This document shows, piece by piece, positions 7,427 to 15,411 of a stretch of DNA of 19,578 nt. Every line of letters starts with the position of its first letter. Position 1 is the stretch's first letter. Source of the DNA: Candidatus Peregrinibacteria bacterium (GTDB taxonomy: Bacteria; Patescibacteriota; Gracilibacteria; Peribacterales; Peribacteraceae); assembly GCA_016201685.1 (NCBI GenBank), contig JACQCJ010000093.1, positions 1 to 19,578 of the forward strand, written 5' to 3'. The notes beneath the pieces are model-generated. The model searched no databases and was not told the DNA's origin. It saw only the letters and a list, made by a program, of their open reading frames with translations. Position numbers and translations under genes: made by a program.

Positions 7427-8248
7427 ATGACCAAAGGAAAAAATGGCGATACAGGAGGCGGCGATCCAGAACAGTATCCAGATTTCGACGTATTGAGACG
7501 GGGGGGAGACGGAAAAGTTCACCATCAGCAAGAGCAGGTGAAAGGGAAAATGCGAACACTGCTGCTCACGGGAGGGATGACGGCAGCAGTCATTCTTGCC
7601 TTCGCGGCGGCGCTCGGCATTCGAGGAATACGGCAGAAAGCCGCGGACGCGTGGGCTTTGGCTGAGAAATTCCATGACGAAAGGAAAAAACTGGAAGAGA
7701 ACGATGAAAGGACAACGAGAATGATCGAAGCATCGGACCTCTGTGCTAAAGCAAGGACTCTCGCGGAAAAAACGGATCTTTCGCAGGATGATCCTGAGAC
7801 CATCAGGATACGACTGGAAATCATTCCGTTGCTCAAAAAAGCAGTCGCTCTGGATCCTGAAAATAATGACGCGGTGAAATTGTTCTTCACGGCGATGCGA
7901 CATCAAAGCGCCGACGACACCTTGGCGCTCTGGAACAGCTACGTGGAGGGAGCGCGGCAAGCGGGAAACGACCGCGTCCTCATCAACCGCGTCTACTTCC
8001 GTGCGCTGCTCTTTGAACAAAAAGAGCAATGGGGGCAGGCCATCGCGGATTACACAACAGGCATCGAAGCTGCGAAGAGAATCGGAAAGATGCATGAGGA
8101 GCGCGTCCTCTTTTTACGACGAGCCGAGAATTTTGAAAGGCTTGAAAAATTCAAGGAGGCAGAAGTGGACGCCGAGGAGGCATCTCGTGATCATCGCTAC
8201 GATGCAGAAGCTCATGAGATTCTACGGAGGATACGGGAGAAGAAGTGA
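7427..8248 (+). CDS. Membrane-anchored TPR-like protein
   Basis: This 273-residue protein has a hydrophilic Gly/Asp-rich N-terminus (~41 residues), one membrane helix at ~42-65 (LLLTGGMTAAVILAFAAALGI), a charged coiled-coil stretch (EKFHDERKKLEENDERTTRM), and then helical pairs resembling tetratricopeptide repeats. Examples are IPLLKKAVALDPENNDA and, near the C-terminus, WGQAIADYTTGIEAAKR and RRAENFERLEKFKEAEVDAEEA. TPRs mediate protein-protein contact, so an anchored scaffold role is likely; the partner is unknown. The frame begins at ATG 7403, but that lies upstream of the predicted transcription start, so ATG 7427 is used. It is convergent with the M16 peptidase gene, 20 bp away, with no clear terminator between them. 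Confidence 0.83.
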   Translation: MTKGKNGDTGGGDPEQYPDFDVLRRGGDGKVHHQQEQVKGKMRTLLLTGGMTAAVILAFAAALGIRGIRQKAADAWALAEKFHDERKKLEENDERTTRMIEASDLCAKARTLAEKTDLSQDDPETIRIRLEIIPLLKKAVALDPENNDAVKLFFTAMRHQSADDTLALWNSYVEGARQAGNDRVLINRVYFRALLFEQKEQWGQAIADYTTGIEAAKRIGKMHEERVLFLRRAENFERLEKFKEAEVDAEEASRDHRYDAEAHEILRRIREKK

Positions 8249-8268
8249 ATTCGGTGCATCGATCAGCC

Positions 8269-10968
8269 TCACTTCACCGCCGTCGGTCCCACGACCGAGA
8301 GGACGGCATGATCGAGATTCAGATATCGGTGCGCCATCCGCTCGACGTCGGCTTTGGTGACGGCCTTGATCTTCTGGGGGTAGCGCGCGAGATCCTGGTA
8401 CCCGAGACCCAAACGTTCCTCCAGCGATAACGCCTTGGCCTGCGCCCCGAACGTCTGCAACCCGATCACATAGGTGCCGGCGATCAAATCCTTGGCCCGC
8501 GTGAGCTCTTCATCCGTGATGCCTTTCTCGAGGAGGAGATGCAGTTGATCCTTGAGCCCCGCGATGGCGGCATCGGTCTTGCTTGGATCGCAGCCGATGT
8601 AGAGGGCGTAGTAGCCCGGCTGGTCGATCGTGCTGCCAAAAACTCCGGCAACCGTGTAGGCGAGAGCTTGCTTGTCGCGAAGCTGTGAAAAGAGCCGCCC
8701 ACTGGCATTCGAGAGGATCGCGTCGAGCACGTCGAAAGAATAGCGATTGGGATCCTGGGCCGTCATTGTCGGGAAACCGAGGAATATATTCGACTGCTCC
8801 TTGGCGGACACCGTGTACGCCACCTTTGCGCTCGAGGGGAATGTGGGCGATGGGAGAGAAGGCATCACAAATGTCCCAGAGCTCTTCCAAGGACCGAGTG
8901 TGGATGCCAATTGCGCGAGGACGTCATCCGTTTTGAAATCGCCGACGACGGAGAGAACAAGGTTTTGCGGAACAAGGTACGACGAAGCGAATTGCGTCAC
9001 CTGGTCACGCGTGAGCGCGGCGACGGACTCTGGAGTGCCGAGCACCTGCATGCCGTAGGGGTGATCGCCATAGAGGGTTTTGACAAACTGATCAACGGCT
9101 TGGGAGGTGGGGCGATCGCGGCGGCGGCTGATGGCATCGAGCGTGAGCGATTTCACCTGCGCGAGTTGATCCTCCGGATACGCGGAATGAAGGAGAAGAT
9201 CGCCGAGGAGATCGAGCGTCTTGCCCGCGTACTGTCTGAGACTGCTCCCCTCGAGCCCGAAGGAGACGCGATCGGCGAACGGCGTAATTCCCGAGGCCAT
9301 GGAATCGAGTTGCGAGGCGATCGCGGCTTGATCCTTGGTCGTAGTCCCGCGCAGGAGGAGCTGGCTCGCAAGCTTCGTGACGCCATTGGTGGCGAGAGTC
9401 TCGACTCGAAGACCGCCGAGGAAGGTTGCCTGGAAGGAAAGTGCGGGCACGCTGTGGTCTTCCCGAAGGAGAACTGTCATACCGTTCTTGAAGATGACTT
9501 TCGTCACATGATTTTTTCGATCCAACGTTCGAGAAGTGACAACAGTCGCGGACGAGGAGACCGGAGTCTTTGCCGCCTGGGCCGCAAGCGCGCTCACGTG
9601 GTCTTCCGTGAGTTTCCCGGCCGCCTTGGAGGGATACAGGACCCCGATCGTCAGATGATTGTCATTCAGATACTTCTTGGCCGCCGCCTGAATGTCCGCG
9701 GGAGTGAGATCCGCAATGCGCTTCAGATAGGCATCTTGGAGATGAACGTCTCCGCCCACGACCTGGAGAAATCCTAAATTCTCCGCCATGCCTTCATATT
9801 CCTCTCGTTGATAGATGAAGCTCGATGCCACAGCCAGCTTGGCCTTGGCGAGTTCGGCCTCCGAAACGGGCTCGCTCTTGAGACGGTAGACCTCCTGGAG
9901 GATCGCGGGGATGGCGGCGGGCACGTTCGCCGCATCGAGCTGGGCCGAGATGATACCCATGCCTTCTTGCTCAGGGGTATCGGAGGAGGCGGCGATGTCC
10001 GTGACGAGCTTCTTCCGCTCCCGGAGCACCTGGGTCAAGCGAGAACTCTCCCCGGACCCGAGCAGCGTGTAGAGCGTATCCATGGTCGCGGTGTCCCTGT
10101 CGTGTTCCGCGGTGTTCCGAAACATCAGGATGAGATTCGTGTTCTCGAATTCACCGGAATGGACCGTGATGCGCCGGCTCGTCTGCGGCGTATCCGGCGG
10201 AATCGCGCGCTTGGGATTCGCGCGCGCGGCGATGGCCCCGAAGGTGGATTGGATCATCTGTTTCGCTGCAGATGGATCGAAGTCTCCCACGAGAATGACC
10301 GTCATGTTCTGCGGCACGTACCACGCGTGGTAGAACGCCTGCACCCGATCGGCGGTCGTGTTCTTGATCGTGTCGGCGTAGCCGATGACGGGATACTTGT
10401 AGGGATGCGTCGCGTACGCCTTCGCTATCGACTGCTCGTAGAGGACGCGACCCGCGTTGTCTTTATCTTTGCGGAATTCCTCCATGATCACCTCGAGTTC
10501 CTTCTTGAGCGAGGAAGGCGCGATCAACGCCTCGTGCATCATGCTCGAGAGGATCGAAAGCCCCTTCTCCATATGCGCGGAGGGAAGGAGAATGTGGAAG
10601 ACGGTTTCATCATTGCTCGTGAAAGCGTTGAAGTTCCCGCCAAGCCCCTCGATCGTCTTGAAGATCGTACCGCTGCCGTACGTCTTCGTCCCCTGGAAGA
10701 GCATGTGCTCCTGAATATGCGCAAGCCCCCGCGTGGCATCATTTTCATCTTTGCTCCCCACGTGCACCCACACATTCATTGCGACCACTGGGGTGGCATA
10801 CTCCGGCTGGAGAATGGCCGTCATTCCATTCTTCAACGCGTACCTTTCGAGTCCCGCCTGATTCTGAGTAGTCGTCGTCTTCGCCGCCGCGAAACTCACC
10901 GTCGTTGGAAATCCGAGGCAGCTGAAACACGAGAGAACAAGGAGCGTCTGTGCAATGACCTTTCGCAT
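8269..10968 (-). CDS. Secreted tandem M16 (insulinase/pitrilysin-like) zinc peptidase
   Basis: This 899-residue protein starts with a signal peptide (MRKVIAQTLLVLSCFSCLGF, probable cleavage near SFAAA) and holds two M16 units. The N-terminal unit has the inverted zinc motif HIQEH (84-88), and the third ligand is expected at Glu164 or Glu165 (VIMEEFRKDKD). The second unit begins near FKNGMTVLLREDHSVP and lacks HxxEH. It does carry the Arg/Tyr pair (Arg764, Tyr771, in RLFSQLRDKQALAY) that the non-catalytic subunit supplies in two-subunit M16B enzymes; the first unit has Asp in place of that Tyr. It is therefore best read as a fused heterodimer that cuts peptides in a closed chamber outside the cytoplasm. 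The leader ends GTTCTCTTC before ATG, identical to that of the small gene at 15747. Confidence 0.95.
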   Translation of the reverse strand: MRKVIAQTLLVLSCFSCLGFPTTVSFAAAKTTTTQNQAGLERYALKNGMTAILQPEYATPVVAMNVWVHVGSKDENDATRGLAHIQEHMLFQGTKTYGSGTIFKTIEGLGGNFNAFTSNDETVFHILLPSAHMEKGLSILSSMMHEALIAPSSLKKELEVIMEEFRKDKDNAGRVLYEQSIAKAYATHPYKYPVIGYADTIKNTTADRVQAFYHAWYVPQNMTVILVGDFDPSAAKQMIQSTFGAIAARANPKRAIPPDTPQTSRRITVHSGEFENTNLILMFRNTAEHDRDTATMDTLYTLLGSGESSRLTQVLRERKKLVTDIAASSDTPEQEGMGIISAQLDAANVPAAIPAILQEVYRLKSEPVSEAELAKAKLAVASSFIYQREEYEGMAENLGFLQVVGGDVHLQDAYLKRIADLTPADIQAAAKKYLNDNHLTIGVLYPSKAAGKLTEDHVSALAAQAAKTPVSSSATVVTSRTLDRKNHVTKVIFKNGMTVLLREDHSVPALSFQATFLGGLRVETLATNGVTKLASQLLLRGTTTKDQAAIASQLDSMASGITPFADRVSFGLEGSSLRQYAGKTLDLLGDLLLHSAYPEDQLAQVKSLTLDAISRRRDRPTSQAVDQFVKTLYGDHPYGMQVLGTPESVAALTRDQVTQFASSYLVPQNLVLSVVGDFKTDDVLAQLASTLGPWKSSGTFVMPSLPSPTFPSSAKVAYTVSAKEQSNIFLGFPTMTAQDPNRYSFDVLDAILSNASGRLFSQLRDKQALAYTVAGVFGSTIDQPGYYALYIGCDPSKTDAAIAGLKDQLHLLLEKGITDEELTRAKDLIAGTYVIGLQTFGAQAKALSLEERLGLGYQDLARYPQKIKAVTKADVERMAHRYLNLDHAVLSVVGPTAVK

Positions 10969-11050
10969 GAAGAGAACGGGAAAGTGCGGGGACGATACAG
11001 AACATCACATGAAAACCGCAATGGAGGCTGAAGGATGGAGAGAAAGGCAC

Positions 11051-11079
11051 TGGACAATTTATAAATATTTTGTTTTAAT
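11051..11079 (+). promoter_or_regulatory. Promoter of the secreted 337-aa protein gene
   Basis: TGGACA (11051-11056, 5/6) and TTTAAT (11074-11079, 5/6) are separated by 17 bp within a very AT-rich stretch. The start near 11086 gives an ~80-nt leader that contains the Shine-Dalgarno site of the gene. Confidence 0.5.
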
Positions 11080-11166
11080 TGACTTTGATTGCTCGTTGCA
11101 ATCCTCTTCAGGATGAAGAGCTCTGCTGCTCGATCATTGTCATTTCAGTTTTTTTGGAGAAGAAAA

Positions 11167-12180
11167 ATGCGAAAAATGTTCAGCGTCCTCTTCGCCCTGG
11201 TCATGGTGCCCTCCATGGTCAATGCCCAACCCGCCAAGACCGCGAAGCTCGAGATTCACGATGAACAACAATTGTTTCCCGTCATCGTAACTATCGACGA
11301 GGGCACGCTAATGACAAAGGAGATCACGTTCTTCGGCGGCAAGCAACCGCTAATCTTCGATCTTCCAATTGGTCGCCACACCGTGGAGACTCGTCACTAT
11401 CGCGTCGGTTTCCCACAGCTTGCGCGGTACGAACTGTGGAGGAAAGTCGGAGATCTGCAGAAGAGGATATGGGAATCTGAGTACACGGTCGATCCCCGTA
11501 AAGTCGACCTCAAGGATGGTGATCGTTTACTCGTCCAAGTGCTCCGTCCGCTCGAGAGCTACAACTGCAAATTCTTTGGAGTCAAAGCTCTCGCTCTTGA
11601 GAAGCCCAAACCGGGCAGTCTGCGCATCGGTGATCAAGATTTGGCTCGCCTTGAGGAACTCCTTGCCACAAGGGAGATCCCCATGGCGATCCTGATGACC
11701 AGACCGTACTGGTTTCAGGATGTCGACAGGCCGTGGAAGGGCAGGGAAAAATATCCCAACGCCCTTTTCTTTCTTGCTGATGAGAAAGAATGGGGAGCAG
11801 AAAAGGTCTTCCATGACCTCGCCACTGCAGTTGTTGCCGGGATACACACCAAATCTGGCACTCTTGGCGATTACAGAGGCAGTTGCCATTGGACTTGCCT
11901 CGTCGGGCTCACGCCTGACGGCAAAATTCCAGCGGCGCTTCTCCGCATGAAGAAGGAGGATCTCCAGATGGTTCTCGAAAAGGAGTTTTTGGTCGCCTAT
12001 GGGAAGCTCCTGGCCGAGAAGACGTACCGTCCATGGCAACCTGGCGACGTTGCCGAGCTAAAGAAGGAAGGTTTCCTTCCAAAAGAAATCAAGGAGGGTC
12101 GCCTCCACATGCCCATCGCCCAAGGCCTCGAACTCGCGAAGGGCGAGCTGGCCAAATGGGAAAAAAAGAAGAAAAAGTAG
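11167..12180 (+). CDS. Secreted protein of unknown family
   Basis: This 337-residue protein starts with a short signal peptide (MRKMFSVLFALVMVPSMVNA, cleavage predicted after VNA) and ends in a Lys-rich tail (WEKKKKK). The mature part begins with a beta-rich domain (KLEIHDEQQLFPVIVTIDEG, then ITFFGGKQPLIFDLPIGRHTVETRHYRVG) that looks like a small beta-sandwich. A mixed domain follows, with the single-Cys segments YNCKFFGVKAL and GSCHWTCLVGLTPDG. No catalytic signature is recognised. ATG 11167 is chosen over 11089 because it begins the signal peptide and has GGAG 7 nt upstream (11156-11159). This is the only clear Shine-Dalgarno site seen in the window, perhaps a sign of different ancestry. 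It is divergent from the M16 peptidase, also secreted. Confidence 0.8.
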   Translation: MRKMFSVLFALVMVPSMVNAQPAKTAKLEIHDEQQLFPVIVTIDEGTLMTKEITFFGGKQPLIFDLPIGRHTVETRHYRVGFPQLARYELWRKVGDLQKRIWESEYTVDPRKVDLKDGDRLLVQVLRPLESYNCKFFGVKALALEKPKPGSLRIGDQDLARLEELLATREIPMAILMTRPYWFQDVDRPWKGREKYPNALFFLADEKEWGAEKVFHDLATAVVAGIHTKSGTLGDYRGSCHWTCLVGLTPDGKIPAALLRMKKEDLQMVLEKEFLVAYGKLLAEKTYRPWQPGDVAELKKEGFLPKEIKEGRLHMPIAQGLELAKGELAKWEKKKKK

Positions 12181-12217
12181 TAGCCTCTCTCGTGGCAGAG
12201 CAGCAGAAAGGAACCAG

Positions 12218-12249
12218 GGGTCAGCGCACGATGCGTTGACCCTCCTTTT
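12218..12249 (+). terminator. Strong hairpin terminator between convergent genes
   Basis: GGGTCAGCGCA (12218-12228) pairs with TGCGTTGACCC (12232-12242) around a CGA loop: 11 bp with one G-U pair. The plus strand continues TCCTTTT. It lies 38 nt after the secreted 337-aa gene and 17-24 nt beyond the restored end of the opposing gene, so it could serve both; the minus-strand T-run is poorer. Confidence 0.78.
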
Positions 12250-12265
12250 GATATGTCCAAAACCC

Positions 12266-13206
12266 TCACCGCCCCCTCACCTGCATCACCTCCACATCGG
12301 AGGGTTCTTCGATGATCCAGCGAATGGTACGGCGGCGGCTGGCGCGGACGTCGGCGCGGAGATTGAAGAGCTTGAATTCGCCGCGGGCAAGAATGAACGA
12401 GGGATCGAGTGGAATGCGGATGAGCGGCCGTCCATCTGCGGGACAATCTGAGAAACGCGCTCGCCACTGTTCGTCTCCAGGAAGAAGTTCTGCAGATCGT
12501 GATCGGAGGCGGAGCCGTCGTTGTGGAACGTGATCGCGAGAATCTGTTGATCGTCCGTGCCGGTGGAAGCGAGCGAGAGCCGCGCGACGACCATATTTGC
12601 GCCGTATTCGATGGAGGTGAGCACGGGCAGGAGTTGGGCGGTGATTGTTGCGGAGGTTGCACTCGGCACGATGTTCCTCACCGGAAGCGTTTGCTGCGCA
12701 ACGAGACTCACGACGGCTGTGCCGGAGGTTTCCACGCTCACCAATGCGAAGCCGTGTTCGGCGGCTGCTTGCGCCGTTGAAGAGAAATCCGCGTCCACCG
12801 TGAGATCGAGAGATTCACACGCGGGCACCGTCACGCCACCCACGCGCAGATGAAGAGGATCGCGCGCGGAAACGGAAAGACCGCGGGAGATTCTCCGCAC
12901 ACCCGCGAGCGCGTACACGCTCTGGAGATCGGAAACGGCACCGAACCCCACGTGTCGTAACGTGAGACCGGAAATCATCACGGGGGCGCCGCACGAAGCC
13001 TGGAGATGGAGCGTGAGCATGGGAACACGCTGCGCGCCCTGGGGCACAACACCTCCGGTGGACGGCGGAAACACCGAAACGCAGAGCGTGGGCTTTGTCG
13101 CGATCATTGCCGCGTGTGAGTCTGGAACAAGCGGGAGGAAGATCGCGAAGCTCAGGAAGAACACAATGATGAACATGGAGCACTTCATAGGAGTCCATTG
13201 TTGCAT
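12266..13206 (-). CDS. Secreted surface-type protein, frame broken near C-terminus
   Basis: The protein begins MQQWTPMKCS followed by a hydrophobic signal (FIIVFFLSFAIFLPLVPDSHAA). The mature part is Ser/Thr/Val-rich and beta-structured, including LTLRHVGFGAVSDLQSVYAL and VPACESLDLTVDADFSSTA. That resembles the beta-sandwich modules of bacterial surface proteins (inference). The frame starting at 13206 runs on to 12286, but its last ~45 residues are low-complexity Ser/Ala/Pro and look spurious. Shifting by one base at 12424-12429 restores a natural sequence (LIRIPLDPSFILARGEFK...RRRTIRWIIEEPSDVEV) ending in TGA at 12266-12268. One missing base, for example in CGCCTC read as CGCTC, would explain this. 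The rebuilt protein is about 312 residues. ATG 13206 follows a C/T-rich leader; ATG 13188 is an alternative. Confidence 0.75.
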
Positions 13207-13240
13207 GGTTGGAGGGAGATTTCTTGTTTTGTGTGTTTTT

Positions 13241-13340
13241 TCCTCTATCCCCCGTCCCCTTTCTCCTCCGGAGAAAGGGGGGCCTTGATTATTGGAGATT
13301 CTCCCCTCCTCCACTGGAGGAGGGGCTGGGGGGTGGAGGA
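13241..13340. repeat. MITE/REP-like element with hairpin-forming terminal inverted repeats
   Basis: The left end (13241-13280) contains a perfect 11-bp stem, CCCCTTTCTCC/GGAGAAAGGGG, with a 3-nt loop. The right end (13303-13340) contains a perfect 10-bp stem, CCCCTCCTCC/GGAGGAGGGG, with a 3-nt loop. The right end, reverse-complemented, aligns with the left end over nearly its whole length, so the whole is an inverted repeat of ~40-bp arms around a 22-bp centre. No transposase is encoded. It lies between divergent genes, and all six frames crossing it give Pro/Gly-rich nonsense. Confidence 0.75.
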
Positions 13341-13382
13341 AAACACAAACACCCACAGAAAAATCAGAGTATCCTCTCCGCT

Positions 13383-14666
13383 ATGACTCCGCAGGATCCA
13401 CTGCATCGCCGGAGAAGGAGTGCGCGGGGGTGGCTTCGCGCGCTGGGACCCGGGTTCATCACGGGCGCTTCGGACGACGATCCCTCGGGGATCGGGACGT
13501 ACGCGCAGACGGGGGCGCAGTTCGGCTACACGCAGCTGTGGACCGCGCTCTTCACGCTGCCCTTCATGATCGCGGTGCAGGAGATGTGCGGGAGGATCGG
13601 ACTCGTGACGGGCAAAGGACTCGCGGGCGTCATCCGGAAATATTATTCGAAGCGCATCCTCTGGGTGGCGCTGACTCTTCTGCTCGCGGCCAACACCATC
13701 AACATCGGCGCGGACTTGGGCGCGATGGCCGCCTCGCTGCAGCTCATCATCGGACTCCCCTTCCCCGTGCTCATCCTCGCGATGACGATCCTGACCCTTG
13801 TGTTGGAAGTGTTCGTCTCGTACAGGACGTATGCGAACGTGCTCAAGTACTTCGCGCTGACGCTCCTCGCGTACGTCCTCACCGGGCTCCTGACGCGGCA
13901 GGACTGGGGCGCGATACTCCTCAACACGTTCATCCCCCACCTCTCCTTCGATCGCGGGCAAATCCAGAACATCGTCGCACTGCTGGGGACGACGATCTCC
14001 CCGTACCTCTTCTTTTGGCAAGCAGGCGAGGAAGTGGAGGAGGAAGTGGCGGAGGGAAGACTGCGCGTGATGGGTCGTGGGAAGCCGCGCTTCGGAAAGG
14101 GGGACATCCGCACAATGCAGAAGGACACCATCGCCGGCATGGCGTTCTCCAACGTCATCACCTTCTTCATCATCATGACGGCGGCGTCCACCCTCTACAG
14201 GAGCGGCGTGACGCAGATCGATACGGCCGCGCAGGCGGCGGAGGCGCTGCGTCCGCTCGCGGGGAATGCGACTTCCGTGCTCTTCGCGCTCGGCGTGATC
14301 GGCACGGGACTCCTCGCCGTGCCGGTGCTCGCGGGATCGGCCTCGTACGCGCTCTCGGAAGCGCTCGTGTGGCGCGAGGGGCTCTACCGGAAGTTCGCCC
14401 AGGCCCACGGCTTCTACGGGATCATCACCATCGCGACCTTGGCGGGGCTCGCGATCAACTTCACGAACGTGCCGCCGTTCCGCCTCCTCTACGACACCGC
14501 TATTTTGAATGGGATCGTCGCGCCGCCGCTGATCATCCTCATCATTCTCATCGCGCGCAACCAACGGATCATGGGGCAGTACGTGAATTCGCGCCTCTCG
14601 ACGACTCTCGGCATCGGCATTGCAGTAATTATGGCCCTGTGTGGAGTATTGATGTTTGTGATCTGA
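13383..14666 (+). CDS. NRAMP-family divalent-metal transporter, non-canonical metal site
   Basis: This 427-residue membrane protein has about 11 hydrophobic helices, for example LWVALTLLLAANTINIGADL, PVLILAMTILTLVLEVFVSY and NGIVAPPLIILIILIA. Residues 22-48 (GPGFITGASDDDPSGIGTYAQTG...) are the NRAMP helix-1 region. The usual DPGN is DPSG here (33-36), keeping the metal-binding Asp. Helix 6 reads LLGTTISPYLFFW (201-212) where classical NRAMPs have MPH; the selectivity methionine is replaced by Ser. Such changes occur in NRAMP-related groups, some proposed to carry Mg2+, so Mn2+/Fe2+ transport should not be assumed. A cytoplasmic acidic loop (GEEVEEEVAEG) follows. ATG 13383 is chosen because the upstream open frame runs through the palindromic repeat. 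The gene looks more GC-rich than its neighbours. Confidence 0.92.
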   Translation: MTPQDPLHRRRRSARGWLRALGPGFITGASDDDPSGIGTYAQTGAQFGYTQLWTALFTLPFMIAVQEMCGRIGLVTGKGLAGVIRKYYSKRILWVALTLLLAANTINIGADLGAMAASLQLIIGLPFPVLILAMTILTLVLEVFVSYRTYANVLKYFALTLLAYVLTGLLTRQDWGAILLNTFIPHLSFDRGQIQNIVALLGTTISPYLFFWQAGEEVEEEVAEGRLRVMGRGKPRFGKGDIRTMQKDTIAGMAFSNVITFFIIMTAASTLYRSGVTQIDTAAQAAEALRPLAGNATSVLFALGVIGTGLLAVPVLAGSASYALSEALVWREGLYRKFAQAHGFYGIITIATLAGLAINFTNVPPFRLLYDTAILNGIVAPPLIILIILIARNQRIMGQYVNSRLSTTLGIGIAVIMALCGVLMFVI

Positions 14667-14694
14667 ATGATGCCTCCGGGAGAGCGGATCGTAG

Positions 14695-14819
14695 AAAAGC
14701 ATCAATCACCAAGAATCCAGTATTCAAACAATTTTTCAATCATCAAGAACATTTTGAATATTCAAACTTGGTTTCTTAATAAATTGTTTGGGATTTGGTG
14801 CTTGGTGCTTGGCTCTTTT
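14695..14819. repeat. 125-bp imperfect inverted repeat with ~7-bp periodicity
   Basis: The centre is the perfect palindrome TTTGAATATTCAAA (14753-14766). Moving outward, CAAACAATT (14725-14733) pairs with AATTGTTTG (14782-14790), CACCAAG (14707-14713) with CTTGGTG (14801-14807), and the ends AAAAG (14695-14699) with CTTTT (14815-14819). The right arm reads as successive 7-mers such as TTTGGTG, CTTGGTG, CTTGGCT. It occupies the spacer after the NRAMP stop and could terminate its transcript or be a non-autonomous mobile element. No ORF in it looks real. Confidence 0.7.
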
Positions 14820-14901
14820 CTCCGACCCCCCTTGTCTCCACTTGCGTGGTATGCCCCGATCGTCCTACCCTGTGCGCCGCACCTCTCTTCCTCCTCTCTG
14901 T

Positions 14902-15411
14902 ATGACCATGCACCAACAGTTTTCCGCCGGTACCGATGACTGGAATATGTGGGAACGCAACGAACCCGTCCCCGAACCGACCTTCACGGAAACGGCCACG
15001 GAGCCGGAACCTCTGGACTTGCCCGAGGAAGAGCCGGTGTTGATGCCCCCATTGGAAGTGACGGTAGAAGAGCCTTTGGCTGAAGACGATATGAAAGAGA
15101 AGGCGCCCACGACGGAGACAAGTCTGACTTCGAAGACCGTGAAGAAGATGACGTCGATGGTGCGCGAGAGCGCAAAGAAGTCAGCGAAGAAGGTTGCGAA
15201 GGTCAAGAAAATCTCAAAGCCGATGAAGGCAAAGAAGCCCACGAAGAAGACGGTCAAAGCCAAGCATGCCATGGCGACGAAAACGATGAAGAAAAAAAGC
15301 ATGCGTCCGGCGAAGAAGATGAAGAAGCCGGCGCGATCGGCGAAGAAGAGCGTGAAGAAGCGCGCAGTCAAAAAAGGCGGCCGCGCACGGAAGGCAAAAG
15401 GAAGGCGCTAA
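14902..15411 (+). CDS. Histone-H1-like Lys/Ala-rich protein with acidic N-terminal half
   Basis: This 169-residue protein has two opposite halves. Residues ~1-65 are acidic and Pro-rich (NEPVPEPTFTETATEPEPLD, then PEEEPVLMPPLEVTVEEPLAED). From about residue 76 on, it is almost all Lys, Ala, Met, Arg and Pro in AKK/KSAKK-type repeats (ESAKKSAKKVAKVKKISKPM), ending KGGRARKAKGRR. The basic half resembles eukaryotic H1 tails and bacterial H1-like proteins (Hc1/AlgP type), suggesting nucleoid or RNA binding; the acidic half could mask it or recruit partners. ATG 14902 follows a strong pyrimidine tract; ATG 14908 is equally possible. Its stop codon abuts that of the opposing gene with no base between. 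Confidence 0.8.
   Translation: MTMHQQFSAGTDDWNMWERNEPVPEPTFTETATEPEPLDLPEEEPVLMPPLEVTVEEPLAEDDMKEKAPTTETSLTSKTVKKMTSMVRESAKKSAKKVAKVKKISKPMKAKKPTKKTVKAKHAMATKTMKKKSMRPAKKMKKPARSAKKSVKKRAVKKGGRARKAKGRR

Noticed and set aside
8245..8273. Bidirectional terminator AAGTGA...TCACTT between the TPR and M16 genes
   Set aside because: The arms are 6 bp with a ~20-nt loop and are made of the two coding ends; no T-tract follows.
9808..11031. A 407-residue plus-strand open frame opposite the M16 peptidase
   Set aside because: The Arg/His/Gly-rich composition is typical of an antisense shadow; the minus frame has a signal peptide and the HxxEH motif.
13245..14705. A 486-residue minus-strand open frame and a 495-residue plus-strand frame over the NRAMP gene
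   Set aside because: Both are His/Arg/Glu-rich low-complexity products of reading a GC-rich gene in wrong frames; the NRAMP frame has clear membrane helices and family motifs.
14788..14901. N-terminal extension of the histone-like protein
   Set aside because: It runs through the inverted-repeat element and encodes Cys/Leu/Pro-rich sequence unlike the rest of the protein.
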